Positions 25,876 through 33,423 of a stretch of 33,423 bases of DNA are shown here, piece after piece. The position numbers and the translations under genes are program-made. The number at the start of each line of letters is the position of its first letter. Within the stretch, counting starts at the first letter, position 1. The stretch is from Acidobacteriota bacterium (lineage in GTDB: Bacteria > Acidobacteriota > Blastocatellia > Pyrinomonadales > Pyrinomonadaceae), in the NCBI GenBank assembly GCA_020200155.1, contig JAIVJG010000169.1:15270-48692 (forward strand), in the 5' to 3' direction. The notes beneath the pieces were generated by a model that saw only the letters and a list, made by a program, of their open reading frames with translations, made no database searches and was not told the origin of the DNA.

Positions 25876-26250
25876 ATGTCACAGGTACAAGTCGTAGAAG
25901 CGAACGAAAATCGGAGCCAGAGCGAGGGAGAATTTCAGGATCGCCCGATCCATTGCGTTGATTGCAACGAGGAATTCATCTGGACGGCTGGCGAGCAGGT
26001 CTTCTTTCACGACAAGGGTCTCAAGAACGAACCCAAGCGCTGCAAACCCTGCAAGCAGGCCAAGAACGAACGTCTCTCTGCTATCGCGGCGGCGCAGGCA
26101 GCAGGCGTGCGCCAGCGCATCGAGGTCACTGTCACCTGCGCGCAGTGTGGACAGCAGACGACCGTGCCGTTCTACCCTTCGCAGGGCCGCCCGGTCTTCT
26201 GCCGCTCGTGCTTCCTCGCGGGTCGCGACGGCGGCGGCGAAATACATTAA
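25876..26250 (+). CDS. Double zinc-ribbon protein
   Basis: 124 residues from the ATG at 25876, preceded by AGGGGA at a normal distance; the frame is open 20 codons further up, but that part is not protein-like. Two zinc-binding units are visible. Cys27/Cys30 with Cys56/Cys59 (CVDC ... FFHDKGLKNEPKRCKPC) form the probable zinc-binding domain known as zf-trcl. Cys88/Cys91 with Cys109/Cys112 (CAQC ... PVFCRSCF) form a second ribbon of the CxxC-CxxC type. Such small proteins occur widely in bacteria and probably bind nucleic acid or partner proteins; no function is established. A Ser/Gln/Glu-rich N-terminal 20 residues looks flexible. It stands alone, diverging from purD and converging on the KimA-like gene. 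Confidence 0.85.
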   Translation: MSQVQVVEANENRSQSEGEFQDRPIHCVDCNEEFIWTAGEQVFFHDKGLKNEPKRCKPCKQAKNERLSAIAAAQAAGVRQRIEVTVTCAQCGQQTTVPFYPSQGRPVFCRSCFLAGRDGGGEIH

Positions 26251-26314
26251 CATTCGCCCGTCGCGTCCGCGCCCTTAACTCAACATCCCGACTACAATCC
26301 GCCACCTCTGCACG

Positions 26315-26409
26315 AAAGCAGTGGCGAGCGACGAGTGACAAGTGACGAGCAGGAAGCAGTTTTTAACACGTCACGGCTTTTGTCTATCACCGTCACTCGT
26401 CACTGCTTT
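26315..26409. repeat. Long-range inverted repeat between convergent genes
   Basis: AAAGCAGTG...ACGAGTGAC on the left (26315-26339, with seven extra bases in the middle) is complementary to GTCACTCGTCACTGCTTT at 26392-26409. GTGAC/GAGTGAC words recur between. It may act as a terminator or be a dispersed intergenic repeat. Confidence 0.5.
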
Positions 26410-26411
26410 TG

Positions 26412-27993
26412 TCACTTCTCAAGGTGATAGGGCACGCTCGTCACGATGATTCCCTTCTTGAAAAGCAGCGCGCCTTTGAGCAGTAGAGAGCTTTGATTGT
26501 GGAGCAGGTGCTGCCACCAGCGCGCGGGCACGAATTCGGGGAGGACGACCGTCACCATGTCAACTTCGCCTTGCTGGCTGAGGCGTTTGAGGTGACGCAT
26601 CAAAGGGCGTATGAGCGAGCGGTACGGCGATGGTAGGACGACCAGATTGATGCCCGCTCCCCACTGCTCCCACTTCTCACGCAGCTTGCGCGTCGCCTCA
26701 TCATCTATGTCCACATAGACCGCGCTGACGCTGCCCTGCGAAATCGCACGCGCGTATTCGAGCGCGCCGATGACGCCGCGATGGATGCCGGAGATCGGCA
26801 CGACGACCGTGTGCCTGAGCGGGCGCAGGCTCTCCAAGCCCTCGGTCGAGAGTTGGCGCGCGACGCTCACGTAGTGCGCGTGGATGGCGCGAAACATCAG
26901 GACGAGCACCGGAATCAACGACACGACGACCCACGCGCCGTGCAGGAATTTCGTGATGATGAAGACGATGAGCACGATGAACGTGGCAATCGCGCCGAGT
27001 CCGTTGATGACGATTGATTTTTTCCAGTGGGAGGCGCGCGGCGCGTCGGCGACGAGCGAGCGCAGTGCATCAATCGTCGTATGAATGTCGGAGGCGGCGA
27101 GTTGCAGATCTGGTACGGGCATCACGACGCCCGGCGGGTCTGGCTTCTCTCGCCGCCCGGTGTCGCGCCGCTCCGCTTCATCCTCACCCGACTTTCCGCC
27201 GCGCATCAGGTCGCGCTCGCGCAGCCAGTGTTTGACCATGCCCGCCTGCGAAAGTGTAAACGAGAGAAAGACGCCGACGGCGTAGAGCGGAATCAGACGA
27301 TTTTCGTCGGCTCCGAAGGCGATGACGAGAAGCGCGGAGAAGACGGCGAGGATAATCACGCCGTTTGAGAAGACAAGACGGTCGCCGAGATTAGCGAACT
27401 GCCGCGGCAGGAAGCGGTCGCGCGCGAGCAGTGATGAGAGGCGCGGGAAACCGGCGAACGAAGTATTGGCGGCGAGAATGAGAATGACGGCGGTCGTCGC
27501 CTGCACGATGTAATAGAACCAGCCGAGCGGCCCCGTGAACATGATGCGCGCAAACTGCGAGATGACCGTCTCGCTCGGAGGTGATGGCCGACACGCCCGC
27601 CGAGATTGAAACCGAAACCGTCAGCACGTAGTCCAACAGCAAAGCCGCGCCGGCGACGAGGCCGGCGTTAGTTCCGAGATTGTCCTTCGCCACGATGTAC
27701 GCGCCGCCGCCCGAAGGATACGCGAAGATCGTCTGCCGGTAACTGATCGCCACGATGACGAGCAGCGCACCGATGGCGAGCGAGATCGGGATGACGTAGC
27801 TGAAAGCATGTGTCTGCCCGAAGGTGAAGGCGACGGCGAGGACGAGCAGTATTTCCTGCGTCGCATAAGCCGTCGAAGAGAGCGCATCGGAAGAAAAGAT
27901 TGCCAGCGCGATCTTATTTGAAAGGTGCTCGTGGACGGCCTGCTCAGTGCGCTTGGGATTGCCGACGAGCAGACGTTTGATTGGCGTGGGCAT
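26412..27993 (-). pseudogene. KimA-like APC potassium transporter, broken by an internal deletion
   Basis: The N-terminal piece (from MPTPIKRLLVGNPKRT at 27993) has the KimA/YdaO start: LSSDALSSTAYATQEILL, SYRQTIFAYPSGGGAYIVAKDNLG and LLLDYVLTVSVSISAGVSAITS, about 139 residues. KimA proteins import potassium with protons and are inhibited by c-di-AMP. Near 27575 the frame changes: the same DNA read in another frame gives ETVISQFARIMFTGPLGWFYY, the later part of the same family, which stays open to 26412 with its last helices and cytoplasmic domain (LRHTVVVPISGIHRGV, PLMRHLKRLSQQG). About 125-150 residues holding two or three helices are missing. The first frame runs on as nonsense to 27391. 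The second could start at ATG 27542 but would be half a transporter. The gene is non-functional as written. Confidence 0.85.
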
Positions 27994-28145
27994 AACTTGA
28001 AGTTAACGCTTTCCTCAGTTGAAGTTGATTCTGGCTTGATGTTGGCGACAGTTGGAAGGATAGGCGGAGGCGGAGAACGCGCGGATAAAGGAATCGTTTA
28101 CCAAATAGATTGCTCGCCGGCAGTTCCGCCAGCGATATAGAGAGT

Positions 28146-30287
28146 TCACAGCGTTCTGGTTTCCCTGTTTCGACCGCGCAAAAAAAAGGCGCGAACGGCT
28201 CGCGCCCCTTTAGTCAATGCTTTGCGGCGACGACGTTGCCCTTCCATTAAAGCCTGCGAGGTTAGCTGACGGGCTTGAACTCTGGAAATGTTCGACGCGA
28301 AGGGCGACGGCTTGGCCGTGCCCTGACGCGATGCGCCCCGTGTTTCGTCACAAACGAAACTTTGGTTCCCCCGCGTCATCTCGCCAAAGACCACATACCT
28401 GGCGATGTGCTTGAGCGGATTCCCTTCCGTCCAGCCAAAGTAGGCGTGCGGGATTTTGCCGGTCAGGTCGCGGATGTGTAGCAGCAGCGCGGCGATGGAG
28501 TTGGGCACGGTGGAGCTTTCCGCGCGGAGCACTTTATAACCTTTAACTTCGACGCCCTTCACCTCCATCACATCCGTAAACTCTGAGGCGTCGCAGACTT
28601 TCACTTCGAGAAAGAGCACCTTATCCTTCGACGGGATGTGATTGTCCTCGCGCTGTTCCTTCTCTTTCAGGCGATACTCCTGCGCGTCGCCCGCACCGCC
28701 GGGACGATTGGCGATAATGCGAACTTCGCCCTTGCCCGCCTCTTCGATAAAGGCGCGCGCCTTGTCGTCCAACTCGATACGTTCCACGCGGAGTTCGGTC
28801 GTGCGCCAGACTCTCGACAGAAACGACAACAGCACAATCGCGCCGATGAATATCGAAGCGATCTTGATGCCGTCCGTCCGTTCGATGATGTTGAGGCCGG
28901 TCGTGTAGATGAAGACCACCGTGATGACGAGGAAGCCGACGGTCTTTGCGCCCCAGCCCCTGCGTCGCCATTCTGAGATCGTGACGGCGACCGCCGCCGA
29001 ACTCATCAACACGAGCACGCCGGTCGCGTAAGCTCCGCCCTGCGCGTCAACGTCGGCGCGGAAGATGAGCGTGACGGTAAAGGCCACCGCCGTGAAGACG
29101 AGCGTCAGCGGACGCGTCGCCTTCGTCCAATCGGGAGCCATGCCGTAGCGCGGCAGGTAGCGCGGCACGATATTTAAGAGTCCCGCCATTGCCGACGCAC
29201 CCGCGAACCAGAGAATCAGAATCGTGCTCACGTCGTAGAGCGTGCCGAAGCCGTTGCCCAGATAATGATGCGCGAGGTAAGCGAGCGCGCGCCCGTTGGC
29301 TTCGCCCGCCAACTGGTCGCCGACGGCGGGGCGATATTCCTCCGCAGGTATCAGCATCGTCGTCACCAGACTGCTGGCGATGAGAAAGACGCTCATAATC
29401 AGCGCGGCGTAGATGAGCAGGCGGCGCGTGTTGCGGATGCGCCCGCGCGGATTTTCTTCCGTGTCCGCCTTGTCGCCCTTGACCAGAGGCATCACGGCCA
29501 CGCCGGTCTCGAAGCCCGACAGCCCCAGCGCGAGTTTCGGGAATAGTAAAAGCGAGATGCCGACCATCAACATCGGATTGCCGCCGACGCCCGGCGCGTT
29601 GAAGAGGCTCGTCTTCCAGTCGCCGATTAACGACGGATGCAGCATGACCTGATAGACGCCCGTGCCGATGACGACAATGTTGAGCGCAAGGTACGCGGCG
29701 ACGAGGACGACGGCGATGCCGATGGCTTCCTTGAATCCTTTGAGGAACACTGCGCCGAGCAGCGCGACGAGCACAAGCGTAACGATGACCTTCGGGTGGT
29801 GGCTGCCGATGAGCATCTGCGCGTACGGGTTTTCGATGACGTGCGCCGTCGCGTCAGCCGCCGAAAGCGTGATTGTGATAATGAAGTCGGTGGCGACGAA
29901 GCCGAGCAGCACGAGGACAAAGAGCTTGCCCTTCCACCACGACAGGAGATGTTCGAGCATCGAGATCGAACCCTCGCCGTGCGGACTCTCTTCGGCGACG
30001 CGGCTGTAGATGGGGAACGCGCCAAAGAGCGTGAGCAGCACGAGGATCAACGTCGCAATGGGAGAGAGAGGGCCGGCGGCGATGAAGGCAATGCCGGGCT
30101 GGTAGCCGAGCGTCGAGAAGTAGTCAACGCCCGTCAGGCACATCACCTTCCACCATGGATGTTGATGATGGTGCTGCCCCGTGCGCTCGTGCGGGCCTTC
30201 CATTTCTTTGATGTGCCCCTTGAGCAGCCAGCGCCTGAACGCTCCGACCTTTTTTCTCTGACTTTGTGTGGACGCTACTTCGGCCAT
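28146..30287 (-). CDS. APC-superfamily permease with altered C-terminus
   Basis: 713 residues. GAGGAG precedes the start MAEVAS. About twelve helices follow a cytoplasmic head: [45 protein letters not shown], and [23 protein letters not shown]. After about 490 comes a soluble domain resembling those of KimA-type and actinobacterial APC permeases ([54 protein letters not shown]). Substrate unknown: potassium or amino acids. After VFGE (base 28380) the expected short tail is replaced by about 80 residues of basic, low-quality sequence. The frame passes through a strong terminator (28180-28206), which normal genes do not do. The true end was probably near 28380-28210 in another frame. The KimA-like gene follows on the same strand. 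Confidence 0.82.
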   Translation of the reverse strand: MAEVASTQSQRKKVGAFRRWLLKGHIKEMEGPHERTGQHHHQHPWWKVMCLTGVDYFSTLGYQPGIAFIAAGPLSPIATLILVLLTLFGAFPIYSRVAEESPHGEGSISMLEHLLSWWKGKLFVLVLLGFVATDFIITITLSAADATAHVIENPYAQMLIGSHHPKVIVTLVLVALLGAVFLKGFKEAIGIAVVLVAAYLALNIVVIGTGVYQVMLHPSLIGDWKTSLFNAPGVGGNPMLMVGISLLLFPKLALGLSGFETGVAVMPLVKGDKADTEENPRGRIRNTRRLLIYAALIMSVFLIASSLVTTMLIPAEEYRPAVGDQLAGEANGRALAYLAHHYLGNGFGTLYDVSTILILWFAGASAMAGLLNIVPRYLPRYGMAPDWTKATRPLTLVFTAVAFTVTLIFRADVDAQGGAYATGVLVLMSSAAVAVTISEWRRRGWGAKTVGFLVITVVFIYTTGLNIIERTDGIKIASIFIGAIVLLSFLSRVWRTTELRVERIELDDKARAFIEEAGKGEVRIIANRPGGAGDAQEYRLKEKEQREDNHIPSKDKVLFLEVKVCDASEFTDVMEVKGVEVKGYKVLRAESSTVPNSIAALLLHIRDLTGKIPHAYFGWTEGNPLKHIARYVVFGEMTRGNQSFVCDETRGASRQGTAKPSPFASNISRVQARQLTSQALMEGQRRRRKALTKGARAVRAFFLRGRNRETRTL
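28180..28206 (-). terminator. Rho-independent terminator inside the called 3' end of the APC permease
   Basis: On the minus strand GGCGCGA (28206-28200) pairs with TCGCGCC (28194-28188) over a 5-base loop, followed by eight T (28187-28180). It lies 34 bases upstream of the frame's stop at 28146, so the stop reached by the open frame is probably not the original one. Confidence 0.88.
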
Positions 30288-30814
30288 TGATTACGTCTCC
30301 TCGGATGTTCAGAAATTCCGGCTCCAAAAGCCACCCTGCACACACTCGTCAACTTCGGCTCTCATCACGTTCAGCCGCAAGCGCAATGATACGCAGAACA
30401 GGCGGAGTCAAACGAGACTTACCACCTCTCTCTCAATCTGGCATGAGCTAGTCGTTGGCGTTGAGTTGTACCAAACCGGCTCGCAACTGACAACACTTTA
30501 TTTCCGGAGACAATGCGCGTGCCCTTGAGAAGCAGCCAGCTGTCAGCATTCGGCAATTAATCCTTTTCCGTGTCGCATGGCGCTGGCTGTGAAGAAGTTT
30601 GGCCCCGCGCAACCATCTCAGGCTGACCGCTGAATGCTGATTGCCGACTGCCTGCTGCTGTGCTAAAGTCTGGAATGTTCAAGCCTTTGGTAGTGTTCTG
30701 AAGGGTGCAAGGTCGCCTAAACTTAAGAGCACTCTTCTTCCACCCGTTCAGTCAATAACAACACTTGAGAGCGCCCGCGTGTCGGACGCGCGCAGCACTG
30801 ACGAACCTATTGTC
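30288..30814. other. Divergent intergenic region
   Basis: 527 bases between the APC permease and the sigma-54 regulator. GAGGAG at about 30296-30301 is the permease ribosome site. An imperfect inverted/direct repeat fills 30531-30662. No convincing promoter and no RNA gene were seen. Confidence 0.5.
30531..30662. repeat. Imperfect intergenic repeat built from CAGCATTC / CGGCAAT words
   Basis: TGTCAGCATTCGGCAAT (30541-30557) and the complement of 30621-30658 share the words TCAGCATTC and CGGCAAT, as if short 7-8 base units were reused in both directions. AGCCAG and CTGGCT also pair inside. It resembles dispersed low-complexity intergenic repeats rather than a gene. Confidence 0.45.
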
Positions 30815-33423
30815 ATGTCAACACGCTTTCCAAAAGGGAGCGCCGAGCCTGTAAGCGACCGCACTGCGCGGCCAACGTCGGGCGTCGTCAACATCTCCGA
30901 CGCGCGCCGCGCCGGCGCGGGACGCGTCGGTGCCGCATCCTCGTCCGAGGAACTCTACAAAGAATTGGAAGAGACGCGCGAGCTGCTCGACCGTGGCCTG
31001 CCGAGCGCCGCCGAGACGCGCCTGCGCCAGCTTATCAACAACGCGCGGCGCGACCCGCGACTGCTGGCGCTCGCACGCCGCATCCTCTCCATGACGCTGG
31101 AGGTCAAAGGCCGTTACGACGAGTCGCTCGCGGTCGTTCAGATGTACGAAGCGCCGGACGCGCGCGGCCAACTCGACGCCGAGACCTTCTCCGCACTGCG
31201 CGTGCAGGTGGGACTGGCATACACCTACACAGGCGACCACCCGAAGGCGATTGCGCTCCTCAACGCCGAACTGCGCGAGCACTCCGAAGAGGGCAGCGAC
31301 ACGCAACTCGGCGTGATCTACGCGGCGCTGGCGCAGGTCTACCGCCGGATCAACGAATCCTCCATCGCACGCGATTACGTGAACAAGGCGCTCGGATATT
31401 TCCGCCGCACCGGCGACTGGCGGGGACTGGCCGAAAGCTATTCCGGGCTGGCGCTCACCGACACTCAGGAGGGCCAGTACGAAGACTCTCTCGCCAATTT
31501 CGAGCAGGCCATCCAGCTCATCGGCGAACGAACCGCGCCTTACCTGCTCGGCAAGATTTACAACAACCTGGCCGGCGCTTACTGGTTCCTCAAGCGCCCG
31601 CACGACGGCATTCGCTCGCTCGAAAAAGGCGTCAAATATTACGAGAGCACCGAACACAAAGACAACGCTTCCATCGGCTACAACAACCTCGGCATCAACC
31701 TGATGCTCGTCGGCGAATGGGAGCGCGCGCACACGGCCCTCAAGCGTGCGCTCGACCTCTCGCTTCAAATTGACGAGCACGGCAGGCATGCCTCGATGAT
31801 CTACGATTCGCTCGGCGAGCTACACATGCTGCGCGGCGAACTCGAAGAGGCGCGAGAGTATCTCGAACGCGCGGTGCGCATCGCCACCGAGATCGGCAAG
31901 AAGTGGTACGCGGCGCAGGCCATGCGGACGCTGACGCGCTGCTATCTTGCGACGAATCAGACGGATTCGGCGCTCGTCACTGGCGAGGGCGCGCTCGCGC
32001 TGGCCGAACGGATCGGCGACCGGCAGGCCATCTGCGAGTCGAGCTTATTGCTGGCCGAGGCGCACCTCCAGAACGGGAATGCGAAGCAGTGCTCGAAACT
32101 CCTGCACGAAGTCTCGGAGGAGACGGCGGACTCGGCCACAGACCTCGCCATCGCGGGCGACGCGCAACGCGTCTACGGCATGCTCGCGCTCGAACAAAAG
32201 GACGCGCCGCTCGCCGCGCACCACTTCGGGCGCAGCAACTCGATCTTCGAGATGCTGGGCGACCGTTACCGCAGCGCGCGTGCGCACTACTGGCTCGGTC
32301 GCGCCAATGCTATCGCGCAGCCCGCCCGCGCCGTCGAGCATCTCGGCCTCGCCGCCCACACGTTCCGCGAACTCGGCGCGCGCCTCGACCTCGAACGCGC
32401 GGAAGAGTTCCTCGCCTCGCTCGAAACAAAATCGCCCGAACATTACGTCGAGCCGCCCGCGCCCGCGCAGTTGCTCACGCTCCGACTGGCCGAGGCCGTC
32501 GCCTCGCGCGAACTCCTCCTGCGCGAACTCGCCGCCGTGATTCACCAGGAGACGAGCGCGAGCCGCGTCCTCATCGCCGAGACGGGCGATGAGGGACACT
32601 TTAAAGTCGTCGTCGCGCACGGCTGCACGAACGCCGAATGTACGCGCTTCGCCGCCGCGCTCGACAACGTGAAGACGGACGAAGACCGCGAGCGTTTCGC
32701 GCTCGAACAGGACGCGCGCGTGTTCGTGCTGCGTTCGGCCAACTCGTCGCCCGCCGTGCTCGTCGTCTCCCCGCTCGAACAGAACATGCTCGCGGGCGGC
32801 GCGCCCCTCGAACCGCTGCTGCGCGTCGTCGAACTCGGCATGGATGTCTGCGCCCTGCGCTCGCGTGCGCGCACAGGTCGCGACGCACCCGCGCAGGATT
32901 CGCTGGCCGGCGCGAGCCTGATGCCCGGCTTCATACATTCCAGCCCGGCCATGACGCGCCTCGTTGACGAGGTGCACAAGATTCGTTCGTCCGACGTGAC
33001 GGTGCTCGTCACAGGTGAGTCGGGGACGGGCAAGGAACTCGTCGCACGCGCCATCCATGCCATCTCCTCGCGCCGCACAAAGGTGTTCGTCCCCTTCAAC
33101 TGCACGGCGGTTCCCAAAGAACTCTCCGAAGGCTACCTCTTCGGCTACCGTCGCGGAGCCTTCACGGGAGCTGTCTCAGACTCTCCCGGCGTCATCCGCA
33201 CCGCCGCCGGAGGTACGCTCTTTTTAGACGAAGTAGGCGATTTGCCTCTGGACGTGCAGCCCAAACTGTTGAGATTTTTACAGGAAGGCGAGATTCAGCC
33301 GCTCGGCGAGCAGCGCCCGGCCAAGGTGGACGTGCGAATTATCGCGGCGACGAACACAGACCTTGAGCGAATGGTTGAGGACGGACGCTTTCGTGAAGAC
33401 CTCTACTATCGCCTCAACGTGAT
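30815..33423 (+). CDS. TPR - GAF-like - AAA+ sigma-54-dependent regulator (3' end outside window)
   Basis: 869 codons are visible and the frame runs off the end. An in-frame GTG at 30779 is an alternative start. Residues about 60-540 are TPR-like repeats (GLAYTYTGDHPKAIALL, NNLGINLMLVGEWERAHTALKRAL), and about 560-690 looks like a degenerate GAF domain. The AAA+ domain follows: GESGTGKE Walker A from about 734, the sigma-54 contact loop GAFTGA at 781-786, and TLFLDEVGDLP Walker B near 802. GAFTGA marks activators of sigma-54 RNA polymerase. There is no receiver domain, so activity is probably set by what binds the TPRs rather than by a kinase. The missing end should hold the rest of AAA+ and a helix-turn-helix. 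Targets unknown. Confidence 0.92.
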   Translation, partial: MSTRFPKGSAEPVSDRTARPTSGVVNISDARRAGAGRVGAASSSEELYKELEETRELLDRGLPSAAETRLRQLINNARRDPRLLALARRILSMTLEVKGRYDESLAVVQMYEAPDARGQLDAETFSALRVQVGLAYTYTGDHPKAIALLNAELREHSEEGSDTQLGVIYAALAQVYRRINESSIARDYVNKALGYFRRTGDWRGLAESYSGLALTDTQEGQYEDSLANFEQAIQLIGERTAPYLLGKIYNNLAGAYWFLKRPHDGIRSLEKGVKYYESTEHKDNASIGYNNLGINLMLVGEWERAHTALKRALDLSLQIDEHGRHASMIYDSLGELHMLRGELEEAREYLERAVRIATEIGKKWYAAQAMRTLTRCYLATNQTDSALVTGEGALALAERIGDRQAICESSLLLAEAHLQNGNAKQCSKLLHEVSEETADSATDLAIAGDAQRVYGMLALEQKDAPLAAHHFGRSNSIFEMLGDRYRSARAHYWLGRANAIAQPARAVEHLGLAAHTFRELGARLDLERAEEFLASLETKSPEHYVEPPAPAQLLTLRLAEAVASRELLLRELAAVIHQETSASRVLIAETGDEGHFKVVVAHGCTNAECTRFAAALDNVKTDEDRERFALEQDARVFVLRSANSSPAVLVVSPLEQNMLAGGAPLEPLLRVVELGMDVCALRSRARTGRDAPAQDSLAGASLMPGFIHSSPAMTRLVDEVHKIRSSDVTVLVTGESGTGKELVARAIHAISSRRTKVFVPFNCTAVPKELSEGYLFGYRRGAFTGAVSDSPGVIRTAAGGTLFLDEVGDLPLDVQPKLLRFLQEGEIQPLGEQRPAKVDVRIIAATNTDLERMVEDGRFREDLYYRLNV

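Noticed and set aside
27994-28145. ydaO-type c-di-AMP riboswitch before the KimA-like gene
   Set aside because: Only about 150 bases are available and none of the conserved riboswitch core is visible.
30818-31789. 323-residue minus-strand open frame
   Set aside because: It is a shadow of the TPR-sigma-54 regulator, which is in the correct frame with TPR motifs across the same bases.
1-33423. CRISPR array, tRNA, rRNA, phage or insertion sequence
   Set aside because: No regularly spaced repeats, tRNA-like cloverleaf, rRNA sequence, transposase or integrase was seen on reading both strands.

Overview
The window looks like chromosomal DNA of a GC-rich member of the Acidobacteriota, probably class Blastocatellia. 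This is inferred from gene style, not from a marker gene. The signs are a DUF4388-DnaJ-TPR protein, a winged-helix/beta-propeller regulator, a TPR-sensing sigma-54 activator, an RsbU-type phosphatase, a B12-dependent ribonucleotide reductase and families of small exported proteins. I saw no tRNA, rRNA, insertion sequence, phage gene or CRISPR array.

Layout. 1-3.5 kb (+): DUF4388-DnaJ-TPR protein, HD-GYP protein, and a D12-type DNA methyltransferase-like protein that lacks its catalytic motif. 3.5-7.9 kb (-): a membrane HAMP/PP2C-type phosphatase, a di-iron ferritin-like protein and a histone deacetylase family hydrolase. 8.1-9.4 kb (+): a glycine-zipper protein and a BON-domain protein, closed by a strong hairpin. 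9.4-13.6 kb (-): a small acidic protein, an MFS exporter and the winged-helix/beta-propeller regulator. 13.8-18.4 kb (+): a run of exported proteins comprising a beta-rich protein, two paralogues flanking a TPR protein, and an alpha/beta hydrolase. 18.5-20.9 kb (-): nrdJ, with a near-consensus promoter and NrdR-like boxes. 21.4 kb (+): hslO. 22.5-25.5 kb (-): purD, pspA and a membrane/coiled-coil partner. 25.9 kb (+): a zinc-ribbon protein. 26.4-30.3 kb (-): two APC-superfamily transporters, one KimA-like. 30.8 kb to the end (+): a large TPR-GAF-AAA+ sigma-54 regulator cut by the window edge.

The most striking observation is a cluster of internal losses in conserved genes between about 18.5 and 30.3 kb. 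NrdJ lacks, in frame, the block carrying its first redox cysteine. PurD lacks an internal block and is thrown out of frame. The KimA-like transporter lacks roughly 130 residues and is also out of frame. The second APC transporter loses its family-like ending and its reading frame runs through its own terminator. Since purD and nrdJ are normally needed for growth, this is either real gene decay or systematic loss of sequence in the assembly. It needs to be settled before any function is assigned here.

No clearly new multi-gene system is visible. The best candidates for new biology are the paralogous exported-protein cluster at 14.1-18.4 kb and the catalytically degenerate methyltransferase relative at 2.5 kb.
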